A stretch of DNA of 64,000 nucleotides from Thauera terpenica 58Eu (GCF_000443165.1 NZ_ATJV01000049.1:1-64000), one strand, 5' to 3'; shown: positions 26,080 to 34,839, counted from the first letter of the stretch. Numbers and translations are program-made. The notes: generated from the sequence alone by a model not told the origin.

Positions 26080-27669
26080 TCAGAAGCTCATGCCGAGCGT
26101 GGCGGAGACGGAGTTTTCCTTGCGCTCACTTTCGTCAGCCTTGTAGCCGTTGCCGTCGGTGCGCTGATGGCGATAAATGAGCGCTCCGGTGGTTTTCGGC
26201 CCAAGGCTGGAGCTGAGGCCGACCTGGAAAGCGCTGCGCTCGGTGTCGGAGCTTTCCGCGCCACGCCCATCGGAGGTGGAGCGCATCACCGAGGCATTGA
26301 GCGAGGCGCGCGGCGTCAGACGATGACTGTAGGACAAGGTGACGGAATCGGTGGCGATGTCGTCGAAGTTGCGGAAATCGTCTTCGGCAGACAGGTCCGT
26401 GGCATTACCCAGACGCGAACGATCGGAGCGGTTGAAGGTGAGTGAGACGATACCGCGTCGCAACTCGTGGTTGATGCCGGCGCTCATCGAGCGGCTGACG
26501 AAATAGGCGTTGGTGAGCACATCTCCGCGCAACTGGCGGACGAACAGCAGCGCCAGATCACTGGCCAGGGTCGGGCTGATCCCCGGATTGTCGCGCACAA
26601 TGCCTTCGTAGATCGATTGGTAGAACGGGTCGTTGAAGCCGCCGCCCGCGATCAGGTCGAGCGAGGACTCGATATCGCGCGAGAACGAGCCAAACACGGT
26701 CGTACGCGCAATACGATGCTGCACACTGAGGTCGTAGCCATTGCCGAACACGCGCTTCTCGACCGTAGCCGCAACCGCGGTACGCTCGCTGGGGTTCCAG
26801 TCGAAACCAGCGCCGGTGATGGTGTTGCTTTCCGTACCGGAAGCGCCGTAGTCATTTTTTTCGTGGCCGACGATGCCGCGCAGGCGCAATTCCGGGGTGA
26901 CCTTGGCATAAAGCGTGGCGCGGGCGATCTCCTGATCTTGCGAGCCCTGCCTGGAGCTGCCACTGCTGCCACCGCTGGTGCCGCCGCTTTGACGGTTGTA
27001 GGCCAGTCCAAGCCCGAAGATGCCGGTGATCCGGGTGTTGGTGATGTCGGCGGACCACTGATCCTTGTCCTGATCCGCAAGCTGGCTACTGCCGGCATTC
27101 GACCACCGTCGCTCGTAGCGCAAAGCGCCTTCGGTATTGTCGCCAATGCGGAACTGGAAGCGCGGAGAAAGGGTGAACACCCGCATTTGATTGCTCGCAT
27201 CGACATCCAGGGAGTCGCCAGTCGGGCGCGTGGAGAAAGCCGACTGGTTGTTGCGACTGATCCAGGCATCGGCGTCGATGAACAACATGTCCTCGACCGC
27301 CTCGAACTGGCCGCTGCCATTGAGCGAAAGATACGTGGTGTTGTTGTCGGTGTTGCTCGCATACATCAGGTTGCGAAAATTGGCGCTCAGATTGCCGCTC
27401 AGCCGACCGCTGTCACGATACACGGAGACTCCGGGCGACACCTCGAGGATCCAGTCCGATCCCCCATCACCCACCGCCCCGCCACCGAAGCCTCCGCTGC
27501 CGCTCGAACCGGCGTTGTCGGTCCAGGTCAGACTGGTGTCCAGACGGGGCGTGACGATCGAAGTCTGGGCCAGCGCGCCCCCCGCCACCAGCGCAAGCAG
27601 GCTTGCCAGACTCAGTGCGGGCAGCAGGTCGCGTCCGCGCCTGTCCTCAAGCCGCTTCGGGGCGAACAT
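26080..27669 (-). CDS. XrtA system-associated outer membrane beta-barrel protein (TIGR03016-type)
   Basis: This protein of about 529 residues has an N-terminal signal peptide (LLPALSLASLLALVAGGALAQ), alternating hydrophobic/polar strands throughout and a C terminus ending in Phe (GMSF), as in Omp85-assembled barrels. A Gly/Ser-rich loop (GGTSGGSSGSS) is visible near the middle. It probably forms the outer-membrane channel or scaffold of the exopolysaccharide exporter. The start is uncertain: I used the ATG at 27669 just before the upstream kinase stop, with ATG 27678 as the alternative. The overlap with the kinase gene is about 23 bp. Confidence 0.88.
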   Translation of the reverse strand: MFAPKRLEDRRGRDLLPALSLASLLALVAGGALAQTSIVTPRLDTSLTWTDNAGSSGSGGFGGGAVGDGGSDWILEVSPGVSVYRDSGRLSGNLSANFRNLMYASNTDNNTTYLSLNGSGQFEAVEDMLFIDADAWISRNNQSAFSTRPTGDSLDVDASNQMRVFTLSPRFQFRIGDNTEGALRYERRWSNAGSSQLADQDKDQWSADITNTRITGIFGLGLAYNRQSGGTSGGSSGSSRQGSQDQEIARATLYAKVTPELRLRGIVGHEKNDYGASGTESNTITGAGFDWNPSERTAVAATVEKRVFGNGYDLSVQHRIARTTVFGSFSRDIESSLDLIAGGGFNDPFYQSIYEGIVRDNPGISPTLASDLALLFVRQLRGDVLTNAYFVSRSMSAGINHELRRGIVSLTFNRSDRSRLGNATDLSAEDDFRNFDDIATDSVTLSYSHRLTPRASLNASVMRSTSDGRGAESSDTERSAFQVGLSSSLGPKTTGALIYRHQRTDGNGYKADESERKENSVSATLGMSF

Positions 27670-28591
27670 CCTCACCATATCCATAGCCATATCCGTAGTA
27701 GGAGCCAGGGCCGCGCTCACGCGATTTGTTGAGCACCATGAGCTTCACCGGACAATTCTCGATCGTCGCCAGCGCCTGGCGCACGGTGGAGTGCGTGGTG
27801 CGCTCGGCCTCCACCACCATCACGATCTGCCCCATGTGAGTGGCGAGCACGCGTGACTCGGTGGTGACCAGCAGCGGAGGCGAATCGAAAATGATGATCC
27901 GGTCCGGATAGCGATTGGACATCTGCTCAAGCAGTTGCGTCATCGCCTCGGAAGCCAGCAGCTCGGTGGCGCGCGCATGCGGCATGCCCGCGGGGAGAAG
28001 GGTCAGCTTCTCGATGTTGGTGCGCAGCAGCACGTCACTGAGGTCGGTCACATCTCCTGCCAGCGCATCCATCAACCCACGCTCGGGCGGCAGGCCGAGT
28101 TGGTTCAGCACCGAGGGCCGCGACACGTCGGCATCGACGAGCAGCACCGTGTAGTCCAGCTCCATCGCCATGCTGATGGCGAGGTTGATGGCGCAGAAAG
28201 TCTTGCCTTCGCTCGGCAAGGCGCTGCTGACCATGATCAGGTTGCCGTCATCGATCTGCGCCGGGCCGACCGCGGTGGCATTGCGCAGCAAGGGACGCTT
28301 GATGACGCGATACTCCTCGGCGATTGCGCTGCGCGGACGGTCAGGCGTGACCATGCCGACCTTGGCCAGATGGGCGAGATCGATCTGCGCAGTACGCGAC
28401 ATCACCGCGTGCGCGGCGTGTGCATCCCGTCTGGGCACGAAGGAGGACTGCGACTCGGCCTCGACACTATGCGCACGCACTGGATCCGCAGACTTGGGTG
28501 CAGGCGCAGCAGGCTCAGGCACCGTGGGCTGTTCGCCCGCAGCCTGCTTCAGCATATCCAGACGTTGGGCCGCTTTTTCGATAAGACTCAT
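27647..28591 (-). CDS. XrtA-associated tyrosine autokinase (BY-kinase, TIGR03018-type)
   Basis: This cytosolic bacterial tyrosine kinase has 314 residues. It has a Pro/Ala-rich N-terminal linker, Walker A SSALPSEGKT (122-131), Walker A' VLLVDADVSRPS (149-160), Walker B IIIFDSPP and a C-terminal autophosphorylation tail YYGYGYGYG encoded by a short tandem repeat. It lacks an attached Wzz domain, so it is the CpsD/EpsD type that works with the separate chain-length protein 13 bp upstream. Its phosphorylation cycle normally controls polymer length and export. Confidence 0.93.
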   Translation of the reverse strand: MSLIEKAAQRLDMLKQAAGEQPTVPEPAAPAPKSADPVRAHSVEAESQSSFVPRRDAHAAHAVMSRTAQIDLAHLAKVGMVTPDRPRSAIAEEYRVIKRPLLRNATAVGPAQIDDGNLIMVSSALPSEGKTFCAINLAISMAMELDYTVLLVDADVSRPSVLNQLGLPPERGLMDALAGDVTDLSDVLLRTNIEKLTLLPAGMPHARATELLASEAMTQLLEQMSNRYPDRIIIFDSPPLLVTTESRVLATHMGQIVMVVEAERTTHSTVRQALATIENCPVKLMVLNKSRERGPGSYYGYGYGYGEDVRPEAA

Positions 28592-28604
28592 CGTCGTTTT
28601 CCCT

Positions 28605-30149
28605 TCAAGCCTGGATGAATTTCAGTGCAACGGTCGCCGCGACGAAGGCCCCGGCGTAAGCCACCAGCCCGCTGGAGAAGGCCAGCAGACCACGCCGCCG
28701 GGCGCGGGTGCGCGCCGAGGTATGCAGCATCGACACCGTCCCCAGCACCGGCAAGCCAGTCACCTCACGCAGCGTGCGCGGATCACTGAAGGCCGGGCGC
28801 AACTGGCTGATGAGGAAGGTCAGGGCAAAGCCCGCCGCCAGGCCAACCAGCCCGGCCAGCGGCAGCAACAACAGGCGATTGGGGGCGGACGGCTTGTTGG
28901 GCAGCGTCGGCGGATCGATGACACGGAAGTCAGCGATACCGGCCTGTGCGCTCATGTCGGCACCGATATTGGCAGACTCGCGGCGCTCGAGCAGGCGCTC
29001 GTAGTTGCTCTTGTGCACCGCGTAGTCGCGGTTGAGCTGTGCCATCTCGGCCTCGATCTCCGGAATGCGCTTGGCCGAGGCTTGCAGCTGCTCGAGCCGT
29101 GCTTCGTATTCGCCCACTCGCGCCCGCAAGGACGCGACCCGACCCTCAGCCTCGGCCAGGGCGAGCTGGAGCTGCTGCGCGGCGCCGTTATCGCCGAAGC
29201 CCATCATCGGCGCAGCCACACCCGATTGGCGCATCTGCTCGATCTGCTCAAGCTTCTGCGCTTCCAGATCGGCAATCACACGGCGCGCACCCGCCACATC
29301 CGGATGTTGCTCCGTATAGCGTTGCAGCATGTCATCAAGGTTGCGCTTGAGGGTATCGAGGCGAGCATCGATCTCGGGCGTGGCCATCATGGGCGGCGGA
29401 GCGAGCGTCTCCTCTTCGTCCTTGCTTCCGATCAGCTGATCCTTCATCGCCTCACGTGAGTTTTCTGCCTCACGCAGCTCAAGCCTTGCCTGCTGAAGCT
29501 GTTCATTCATCGCCCCGATCTGGCTGATGTAGTCCCCCGTACCCGAACCCAGCAAGGCCATGTTGCGCAGGCGGAAGTCCTTCAGCCTGTTCTCGGCCTC
29601 ATTGAGTTTTTGCTCGTAGCCGATGATCTGCTCTTCGATGAAGCGACGCGCAGCGTCGGTATCCTGACGTTTGCCCCCAAGACCGGACTCGACGAAGAGC
29701 GACATCAAGGATTGCACGACGCGCTGCGCCTGCTCGGGCCGGGTGTCGGCGTAGGACAGGCTGAACAGATTGGTGCCACGCTCAGCCCCGATGCGCAGGT
29801 CGCTCATCAGGCTGTTGATGAGGCGCTCGCGCTCCTCCGGCGTACGCACGGAGAGATCGAGGTCGGCCATGGTGATGAGCTTCTCGACGTTGGGCCGGCT
29901 GATCAGCGTACGACTGAGCATCGCCACCTGCTGGCCGACGTTGGGCTGAATGGCGAGCCCGCTCATCAACGGGCGCAGCACCGAATCGGTATCCACGTAG
30001 ATGCGCGCCTTCGATTCGTAAGTGTCGGGCATGGTGTAGATCACCACGCCGCCGACAATGCCGACCACCCAGGCAAGCGCGAGCCCCCACCATCGGTATC
30101 TCCACATGCCGCGGAGATAGCCGATAATCTGCGTTACGAGTTCTTCCAT
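28605..30149 (-). CDS. XrtA system polysaccharide chain-length determinant (Wzz-like, TIGR03007-type)
   Basis: This polysaccharide co-polymerase has 514 residues. It has an N-terminal membrane helix (about 17-38), a Wzz domain with YESKARIYVDTDSVL, a long periplasmic coiled coil (about 165-390; EEQIIGYEQKLNEAENRLKD and several heptad stretches), the PPTLPNKPSAPNR motif and a second helix (about 425-447). A further hydrophobic segment sits at the very C terminus. It sets chain length together with the tyrosine kinase just downstream. About 80 bp separate it from the export lipoprotein gene. Confidence 0.93.
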   Translation of the reverse strand: MEELVTQIIGYLRGMWRYRWWGLALAWVVGIVGGVVIYTMPDTYESKARIYVDTDSVLRPLMSGLAIQPNVGQQVAMLSRTLISRPNVEKLITMADLDLSVRTPEERERLINSLMSDLRIGAERGTNLFSLSYADTRPEQAQRVVQSLMSLFVESGLGGKRQDTDAARRFIEEQIIGYEQKLNEAENRLKDFRLRNMALLGSGTGDYISQIGAMNEQLQQARLELREAENSREAMKDQLIGSKDEEETLAPPPMMATPEIDARLDTLKRNLDDMLQRYTEQHPDVAGARRVIADLEAQKLEQIEQMRQSGVAAPMMGFGDNGAAQQLQLALAEAEGRVASLRARVGEYEARLEQLQASAKRIPEIEAEMAQLNRDYAVHKSNYERLLERRESANIGADMSAQAGIADFRVIDPPTLPNKPSAPNRLLLLPLAGLVGLAAGFALTFLISQLRPAFSDPRTLREVTGLPVLGTVSMLHTSARTRARRRGLLAFSSGLVAYAGAFVAATVALKFIQA

Positions 30150-30231
30150 GAATCAGTTTCGCCCAGCCCGATGCCTGCCAACGCCCTGCGAAGGGCGCGA
30201 GCACGCCGGTAGTTGAATTAAAAGCGGGCCT

Positions 30232-30861
30232 TTAGAACCAGCTTTGCGGAATGATGAGCACGTCGCCCGGACGCATCTCGACATTGGCCGACACGTCGCC
30301 GCGCTTGATGAGGTCACGAATGCGCACGCTGTACTGCTTGTTGCCTTCGGTGGTGCGCAGGATGGTGGCGCCATTGCCATCGGCAAAGTCCGTGATGCCG
30401 CCGACCGCAATCATGACGTCGAGCAGCGTCATCTTCTGCTTATACTGCAACACCTGCGGATTTGCAGCCTCGCCCACGACGCGGATCTGCTCGCTGTAGG
30501 GGCCGACGAAACCGGTGACGATGACGGTCACGACAGGGTCGCGGATGTACTTGGACAGCGCTTTCTCGATGTCACGCGCGAGCGTGCTCGAATCCTTGCC
30601 CAGGGCCGGAAGGTCCTCGACCAGCGGAGTGGTGATCTTGCCGTCCGGGCGGACCGGCACGGACAGCGACAACTCGGCGTTGCGCCACACCACGATGTTG
30701 ACGTTATCACCCGGTCCGATCACGTAGTTATACTCAGAGTCGGCAGCAGCCACCGGTGCCGGAGGGTAAGAAGTGGCACAGGCAGAAAGAAGCGCCCCTG
30801 CAAGCAACATGAGCGCGAAGCTCAAGAACTTGCTGCAGATACTCGAAGTTTTTTGCATCAT
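30232..30861 (-). CDS. XrtA system polysaccharide export lipoprotein (Wza-like, TIGR03027-type)
   Basis: This outer-membrane export protein has 209 residues. A lipoprotein signal peptide ends in the lipobox LLSAC (about 24-28), then comes the Poly_export domain starting YVIGPGDNVNIVVW and one SLBB-type domain (IRVVGEAANPQVL) ending RPGDVLIIPQSWF. It forms the channel for the exopolysaccharide and is the first gene of the XrtA operon. A GGGGGAG ribosome binding site lies about 7 bp upstream of the first of two adjacent ATG codons. Confidence 0.95.
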   Translation of the reverse strand: MMQKTSSICSKFLSFALMLLAGALLSACATSYPPAPVAAADSEYNYVIGPGDNVNIVVWRNAELSLSVPVRPDGKITTPLVEDLPALGKDSSTLARDIEKALSKYIRDPVVTVIVTGFVGPYSEQIRVVGEAANPQVLQYKQKMTLLDVMIAVGGITDFADGNGATILRTTEGNKQYSVRIRDLIKRGDVSANVEMRPGDVLIIPQSWF

Positions 30862-31093
30862 GTTCCGACTCCCCCAGGATTCATAGCCGTCTATGATACG
30901 ACGACAAGCCTCAGCGAAATGCTACGAAGCTGTGTAATATGACTCTAGGAACAAATGCACACAATCGCTCATATCGTCTTGTGTGCTCGCTCGTTACAGT
31001 CGCGGGGTTTTGCCACGATAGAAGCTCTCGCACAGCGCTGCGCTGACGTCCGCCAAGGGCACAACCGAACGAAAGCGAAGGATCGCCTCAATC
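30862..31093. other. Divergent intergenic region at the head of the XrtA operon
   Basis: These 232 bp separate the export lipoprotein gene (minus) from the acyltransferase gene (plus) and must carry the promoters of both. Visible items are the ribosome binding site of the export gene, a weak minus-strand TTGTCG/TATGAA pair with 16-bp spacing, and a perfect 8-bp dyad listed separately. I found no convincing sigma-54 site and no gene. Confidence 0.6.
30957..30986. promoter_or_regulatory. Perfect 8-bp inverted repeat, candidate operator
   Basis: The arms GCACACAA (30957-30964) and TTGTGTGC (30979-30986) are exact reverse complements separated by 14 bp. The spacing of about two helical turns, centre to centre, suits a dimeric regulator. 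It sits between the divergent acyltransferase and exopolysaccharide genes. No protein is known to bind it; the call rests on symmetry and position alone. Confidence 0.4.
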
Positions 31094-31885
31094 ATGGACG
31101 CTTTTTCACAGCGCCAAACTGCCTATATGGCGACAAACTCAGACCGCACTCGCGCATGGCTTCCCGGTAGCTCGGGACGCAACCGGGGCCTGCCGGACAA
31201 GCAACGCAGCGCGACGGGAGCTGTGCGCTTGAATCCTGATTTCAAGCTCATGCGTAACGGCTATGAAATCCGGATCGCCAATGGCCTTGAGGCGCTCAAA
31301 CGCAACACCGCCCGCCTCATCGAGCGCATGTATTCGTCGCGCGGCCTCTTCCCTTACGGCCAGGGAGAGAGCCTGGACGAACGCAACATCACGGTGGTGG
31401 CGTGCAAGGGCGACTGTGCGGTAGCGACTTTGACCTTGTGTCTTGATGTTGGCGCAGGTCTGCTAGCTGACACACTCTATCGCGACGAGATCAATGCCGC
31501 ACGTATAGCCGGCAGCCGAGTGTGCGAAATCACACGCTTGGCGATGGATCCTGAGCACAGCTCGCATGAAACCCTGGCGGGAATGATGCAGGTTCTTTAC
31601 GTTCTTGCACGCCTCACCCATCAGGTCACAGACGTGTTCATCGAGGTGCACCCGCGCCACGCCGGCTTTTACCGCCGCCTCCTCGGGTATAACGTGGCGG
31701 GTCCGGAGCGAATCTGCCCACGGGTGGGTGCTCCGGCCGTGTTGATGCATCTGTGCCAGCACCAGCTCGACACGCTGATCGACAAGCACGCCGGCAGATC
31801 CGATGATGATTCGCGCAGCTTCTACCGTCTGTTCCCGCCGCGCAGCGAGCTCGAAGACATCCAGCGCTCGCTGACGAACGTCTGA
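31094..31885 (+). CDS. PEP-CTERM/exosortase system-associated acyltransferase (FeeM/autoinducer-synthase-like)
   Basis: This 263-residue member of the GNAT/N-acyl amino acid synthase superfamily has YEIRIANGLEALK at about 56, MYSSRGLFP near 80, VCEITRLAMDP near 140 and VFIEVHPRHAGFYRRLLG near 180, the pattern of the TIGR03694/FeeM group related to acyl-homoserine-lactone synthases. FeeM enzymes join an acyl-ACP chain to an amino acid. The product here is unknown, and it could be a signal or a membrane lipid. The N-terminal 50 residues are basic and unusual, so a downstream start such as the ATG in LMRNGYE is conceivable. Confidence 0.82.
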   Translation: MDAFSQRQTAYMATNSDRTRAWLPGSSGRNRGLPDKQRSATGAVRLNPDFKLMRNGYEIRIANGLEALKRNTARLIERMYSSRGLFPYGQGESLDERNITVVACKGDCAVATLTLCLDVGAGLLADTLYRDEINAARIAGSRVCEITRLAMDPEHSSHETLAGMMQVLYVLARLTHQVTDVFIEVHPRHAGFYRRLLGYNVAGPERICPRVGAPAVLMHLCQHQLDTLIDKHAGRSDDDSRSFYRLFPPRSELEDIQRSLTNV

Positions 31886-31891
31886 CCCGAG

Positions 31892-33214
31892 TCAGAACCA
31901 GCGCCGAACCTCCAGATAGACACGATCCCGGTCGTCGAAGCGACCGAACAGGCCTGCGTCCGGGCCATGAAACACATCCACCCCGGCGACTGCCCGCCAC
32001 TCGGGCGCAAACTTCCAGCTCGCCTTGGGGCGCAGCATGTAGTCACTGCGATTCAAGCTGGTGGCGGCCATGAGCTCAAGCTCGACATCACTGCCGATTT
32101 CGCGCACGAGCTGCAGCGTCATGCCGCGCTCTTCACGATCCACGCCCATCAGCCTGTCGTGGTCATCGAGCCAGCGCGCAAAGTACTGCAGGTTCAGGCG
32201 CCATACATCCTTGAGCGGAATATCGACGCCAAACGCGTAGTCGATCATGTCGGTCTCCTGCAGACCCAGCATGCCGCCCTGGAAGGTATTGAGGCTGCGT
32301 CCATGAGTGTGCACTGCCTCGCCCTTGAGCACGAAACGACCCATATCCTTGCTGAAGGTGGCACCGAACTGGCCAATACGCTCATGCGTCAGCTCCAGGC
32401 CTGAGCTGACCGGGTCGACGCCGAGTGTGGGCGAGATGTCGTTGCTGCGGTAATAGAAGGCACTGGTGTCCCAGCCCGCGATCAGCTTGGACACACGCAG
32501 GCCCCAGTTGCTGTTCGACAGGCGGGTTGAAGGCTCACGTTCGCTCACCGGCGTCCCCGCCACCAACCGCGGATAGGGGTAGAAGTCCGACCCCGGCTTG
32601 CCGATATCGTCATAGCTCGGACTCGGCACCCACACCATCTCGAAGTGCGTATCGCCCGCGAAGTACTCGGCACGCGCCGCCCACTGCCCGATGCGGATGG
32701 TTTCGAGCTCGGGCAGCACGAAATCGCGCATATCGCGCGCCGAAACCACGTCGGCGAAGAAGAAGCCGACCATTTCACCCCAGATGATGTGCTGGCGACC
32801 GAAGCGGAACTCCCAGTCGCCCGCCCCCACATCCACCCAAGCCTCACGCACGATGGCATCGCGTCGCCGATCATTGCGCACGGCAGACGGGTAGTAGGCA
32901 TCCTCGAGATCGAAAGCGCCATCGGCATCGCCGCGTGCCGACAGCTTCCAGCGCGAACGCGTACCCAGCTTGCCCGTTGCCGAGAGCTCGAGGCGCGCGC
33001 GCAGACGCGACCAGCGCTCGTCCTCTGCATACGTGTAGGCGCCCCCCAGTTCACCATAGCCGGAGAACTTGATAGCGCTCCCACCCTCAGCGGCGGGCTC
33101 GAGCTCGAACAGCGCATCAAGGTCGGCGTCCTCACCCCCATCGTCGGCCGCGAACACGGGCAACGCACAGGACGTGCACAAGAGCGCCAGCACGGCGCGT
33201 CGAATCATGGACAT
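31892..33214 (-). CDS. Outer membrane beta-barrel protein (DUF1302-like)
   Basis: This 440-residue protein has a signal peptide (IRRAVLALLCTSCALPVFA), an acidic spacer and then strand-rich sequence. The FRFGRQHIIWGE motif near 130 resembles DUF1302/porin-like proteins, and the C terminus VYLEVRRWF ends in Phe. It is 9 bp downstream of the ABC ATPase gene and converges with the acyltransferase gene at a distance of 6 bp. In related genomes such barrels accompany ABC-type envelope transporters and LolA-like proteins; substrate unknown. Confidence 0.7.
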   Translation of the reverse strand: MSMIRRAVLALLCTSCALPVFAADDGGEDADLDALFELEPAAEGGSAIKFSGYGELGGAYTYAEDERWSRLRARLELSATGKLGTRSRWKLSARGDADGAFDLEDAYYPSAVRNDRRRDAIVREAWVDVGAGDWEFRFGRQHIIWGEMVGFFFADVVSARDMRDFVLPELETIRIGQWAARAEYFAGDTHFEMVWVPSPSYDDIGKPGSDFYPYPRLVAGTPVSEREPSTRLSNSNWGLRVSKLIAGWDTSAFYYRSNDISPTLGVDPVSSGLELTHERIGQFGATFSKDMGRFVLKGEAVHTHGRSLNTFQGGMLGLQETDMIDYAFGVDIPLKDVWRLNLQYFARWLDDHDRLMGVDREERGMTLQLVREIGSDVELELMAATSLNRSDYMLRPKASWKFAPEWRAVAGVDVFHGPDAGLFGRFDDRDRVYLEVRRWF

Positions 33215-33223
33215 TGAGACTCC

Positions 33224-33973
33224 CTACACTTCAGGATCGACATCGCCCTTGGGACGACGATCATTGACGAACACCCACTGATCGCCCGAACGCATGCCGA
33301 GCGCGGTGATCTCACCATCCGCGATGCGCACAAGGCGATCGGCCATGTTCATGACCTTGCGATCGTGGGTGGAAAAAACAAAAGTGGTGCCCGAGTGGCG
33401 GTTGATCTGCCGCATCAGCTTGAGAATGCTCGACCCCGTCTTGCTGTCGAGGTTGGCCGTGGGCTCATCAGCGAGCACGATCTTGGCGTTGGTGACGAGC
33501 GCGCGCGCGATGGCGACACGTTGACGCTGGCCACCGGACAGCTGATTGGGGCGATGGGTCGCGTACTTGCTCAGACCCACGACCTCAAGATAGTGCTTGA
33601 CGCGCTCGTGCCGCTGCGCCTTCGTCAACTCCCTGAACTGCAACAGCGGGTATTCGACATTTTCTTCGGCAGACAGCACGGGCAGCAGGTTGAAGGACTG
33701 GAAAATGAAACCGATGGTGCGCGAGCGCAGCTCGGCGAGTTGATCGGGAGTGCGCCCCGACACATCGTGGCCATCGACAACAACCTGGCCGGAAGTAGGC
33801 GTATCGATGCATCCGATGATGTTGAGCAGTGTAGACTTGCCGCTACCCGACGGTCCGGCAATGGCCAGGAACACCCCGGGCTCGATTGCCAGCGACACAG
33901 CGGTCAGGGCTCTGACGTCCTGATCCCCCAGGCGGTAGTGCTTGCTGACGTTTTCGACCCGGACGATGGCCAT
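33224..33973 (-). CDS. ABC transporter ATP-binding protein (LolD/MacB type)
   Basis: This 249-residue ATPase has Walker A GPSGSGKST, Q-loop IFQSFNLLPVLSA, signature LSGGQRQRVAIARAL, Walker B IVLADEPTANLD and the H-loop STHD. The GCIDTPTSGQV context and the length put it with MacB/LolD/FtsE-like ATPases, which pair with FtsX-fold permeases that work on outer-membrane-directed substrates. No such permease gene is adjacent on either side, which is unusual. I took the ATG giving MAIVRVENVSKHY as the start; a 14-codon upstream extension lacks the family pattern and would run into the divergent gene. Confidence 0.9.
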   Translation of the reverse strand: MAIVRVENVSKHYRLGDQDVRALTAVSLAIEPGVFLAIAGPSGSGKSTLLNIIGCIDTPTSGQVVVDGHDVSGRTPDQLAELRSRTIGFIFQSFNLLPVLSAEENVEYPLLQFRELTKAQRHERVKHYLEVVGLSKYATHRPNQLSGGQRQRVAIARALVTNAKIVLADEPTANLDSKTGSSILKLMRQINRHSGTTFVFSTHDRKVMNMADRLVRIADGEITALGMRSGDQWVFVNDRRPKGDVDPEV

Positions 33974-34017
33974 CTGTACGGTCACGATGTTATGGAAACG
34001 CCAAAAGGATAGCATCC

Positions 34018-34839
34018 ATGAGCCAAGTCATGAGCCCCGCGATGAGCCTCGAACACCGACTGCGCCGCCGTTTCCTCGCCTTGCTGGCGAGCGCGCTCCT
34101 GTTACCGAACTGGGCCCAGGCGCAGGATGCGGACGCCACCCCGGCACAGGAGCCGACGGCCGACGCCGAAGCCCTGGAGATCGTCATGCGCGCCGACGAG
34201 ATCCGCTTCCCGCGCGACAGTTTCCAGACCGAGATCGCCGTGCGCAATCTGAGCGCTGGGGAACAGAACGATGAGCGCAAGTTCCGCGTCCTCTCCCGCG
34301 GCAACGAGAACACCATCGTGCTGAGCACCGAACCCGCTTCCGAGCGTGGCCAGGCCCTGCTGATGCGTGGACGCGACCTGTGGATCTTCATGCCCAGCGT
34401 GTCTCAGCCGGTGCGCCTGTCGCTCGCCCAGCGTCTCACCGGCCAGGTCGCCAACGGCGATCTGGCGCGTGCCAACCTTGCGGGTGATTACATTCCGACC
34501 ATCATCGGCCGCGAGGAACTCGACGGGCAGGCAGCCGTCGTCCTGAGTCTGAGCGCGGTAGACCGGGGAGTGACGTATTCCAAGGTCAAGTACTGGGTCG
34601 CCGAAAAGGACAGCCGTCCGCTCAAGGCCGAGTTCTACGCGCTCTCGGGGCGCCTGCTCAAGACTGCGCGCTACGAGGAATTCAAGGACATGGCAGGACG
34701 TCTGCGCCCCACCCGCCTGGTGCTGGAAGATGCGCTCAGGGCAGGTGAGGTGTCGGTTTTGACCTACGAGACCATGAGGCTCCGCGACCTGCCCGAGCGC
34801 ATGTTCACGCGCGAGTACCTGCGCCGGCTTGAACAGTAA
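34018..34839 (+). CDS. Outer membrane lipoprotein-sorting protein (LolA-like)
   Basis: This exported protein has 273 residues, a signal peptide (RRRFLALLASALLLPNWAQA) and a LolA/LolB-like lipid-carrier fold. RKFRVLSRGNENTIVLSTEP, MLMRGRDLWIFMPS and GRLRPTRLVLEDAL are the repeating strand patterns of the outer-membrane lipoprotein-sorting family. An AAGGA ribosome binding site 8 bp upstream supports the ATG at 34018; later in-frame ATG codons follow. It is divergent from the ABC ATPase with only 44 bp between them. It probably carries a lipid or lipoprotein across the periplasm. Confidence 0.85.
   Translation: MSQVMSPAMSLEHRLRRRFLALLASALLLPNWAQAQDADATPAQEPTADAEALEIVMRADEIRFPRDSFQTEIAVRNLSAGEQNDERKFRVLSRGNENTIVLSTEPASERGQALLMRGRDLWIFMPSVSQPVRLSLAQRLTGQVANGDLARANLAGDYIPTIIGREELDGQAAVVLSLSAVDRGVTYSKVKYWVAEKDSRPLKAEFYALSGRLLKTARYEEFKDMAGRLRPTRLVLEDALRAGEVSVLTYETMRLRDLPERMFTREYLRRLEQ

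Noticed and set aside
30862-31093. A sigma-54 promoter for the exopolysaccharide operon
   Set aside because: No TGGC-N8/9-TTGC arrangement with correct spacing was found on either strand; a GTGGCA on the minus strand lacks the downstream element.
30955-31170. A small plus-strand open frame in the divergent spacer
   Set aside because: It has no ribosome binding site, crosses the candidate operator, overlaps the acyltransferase start in another frame and resembles nothing I know.
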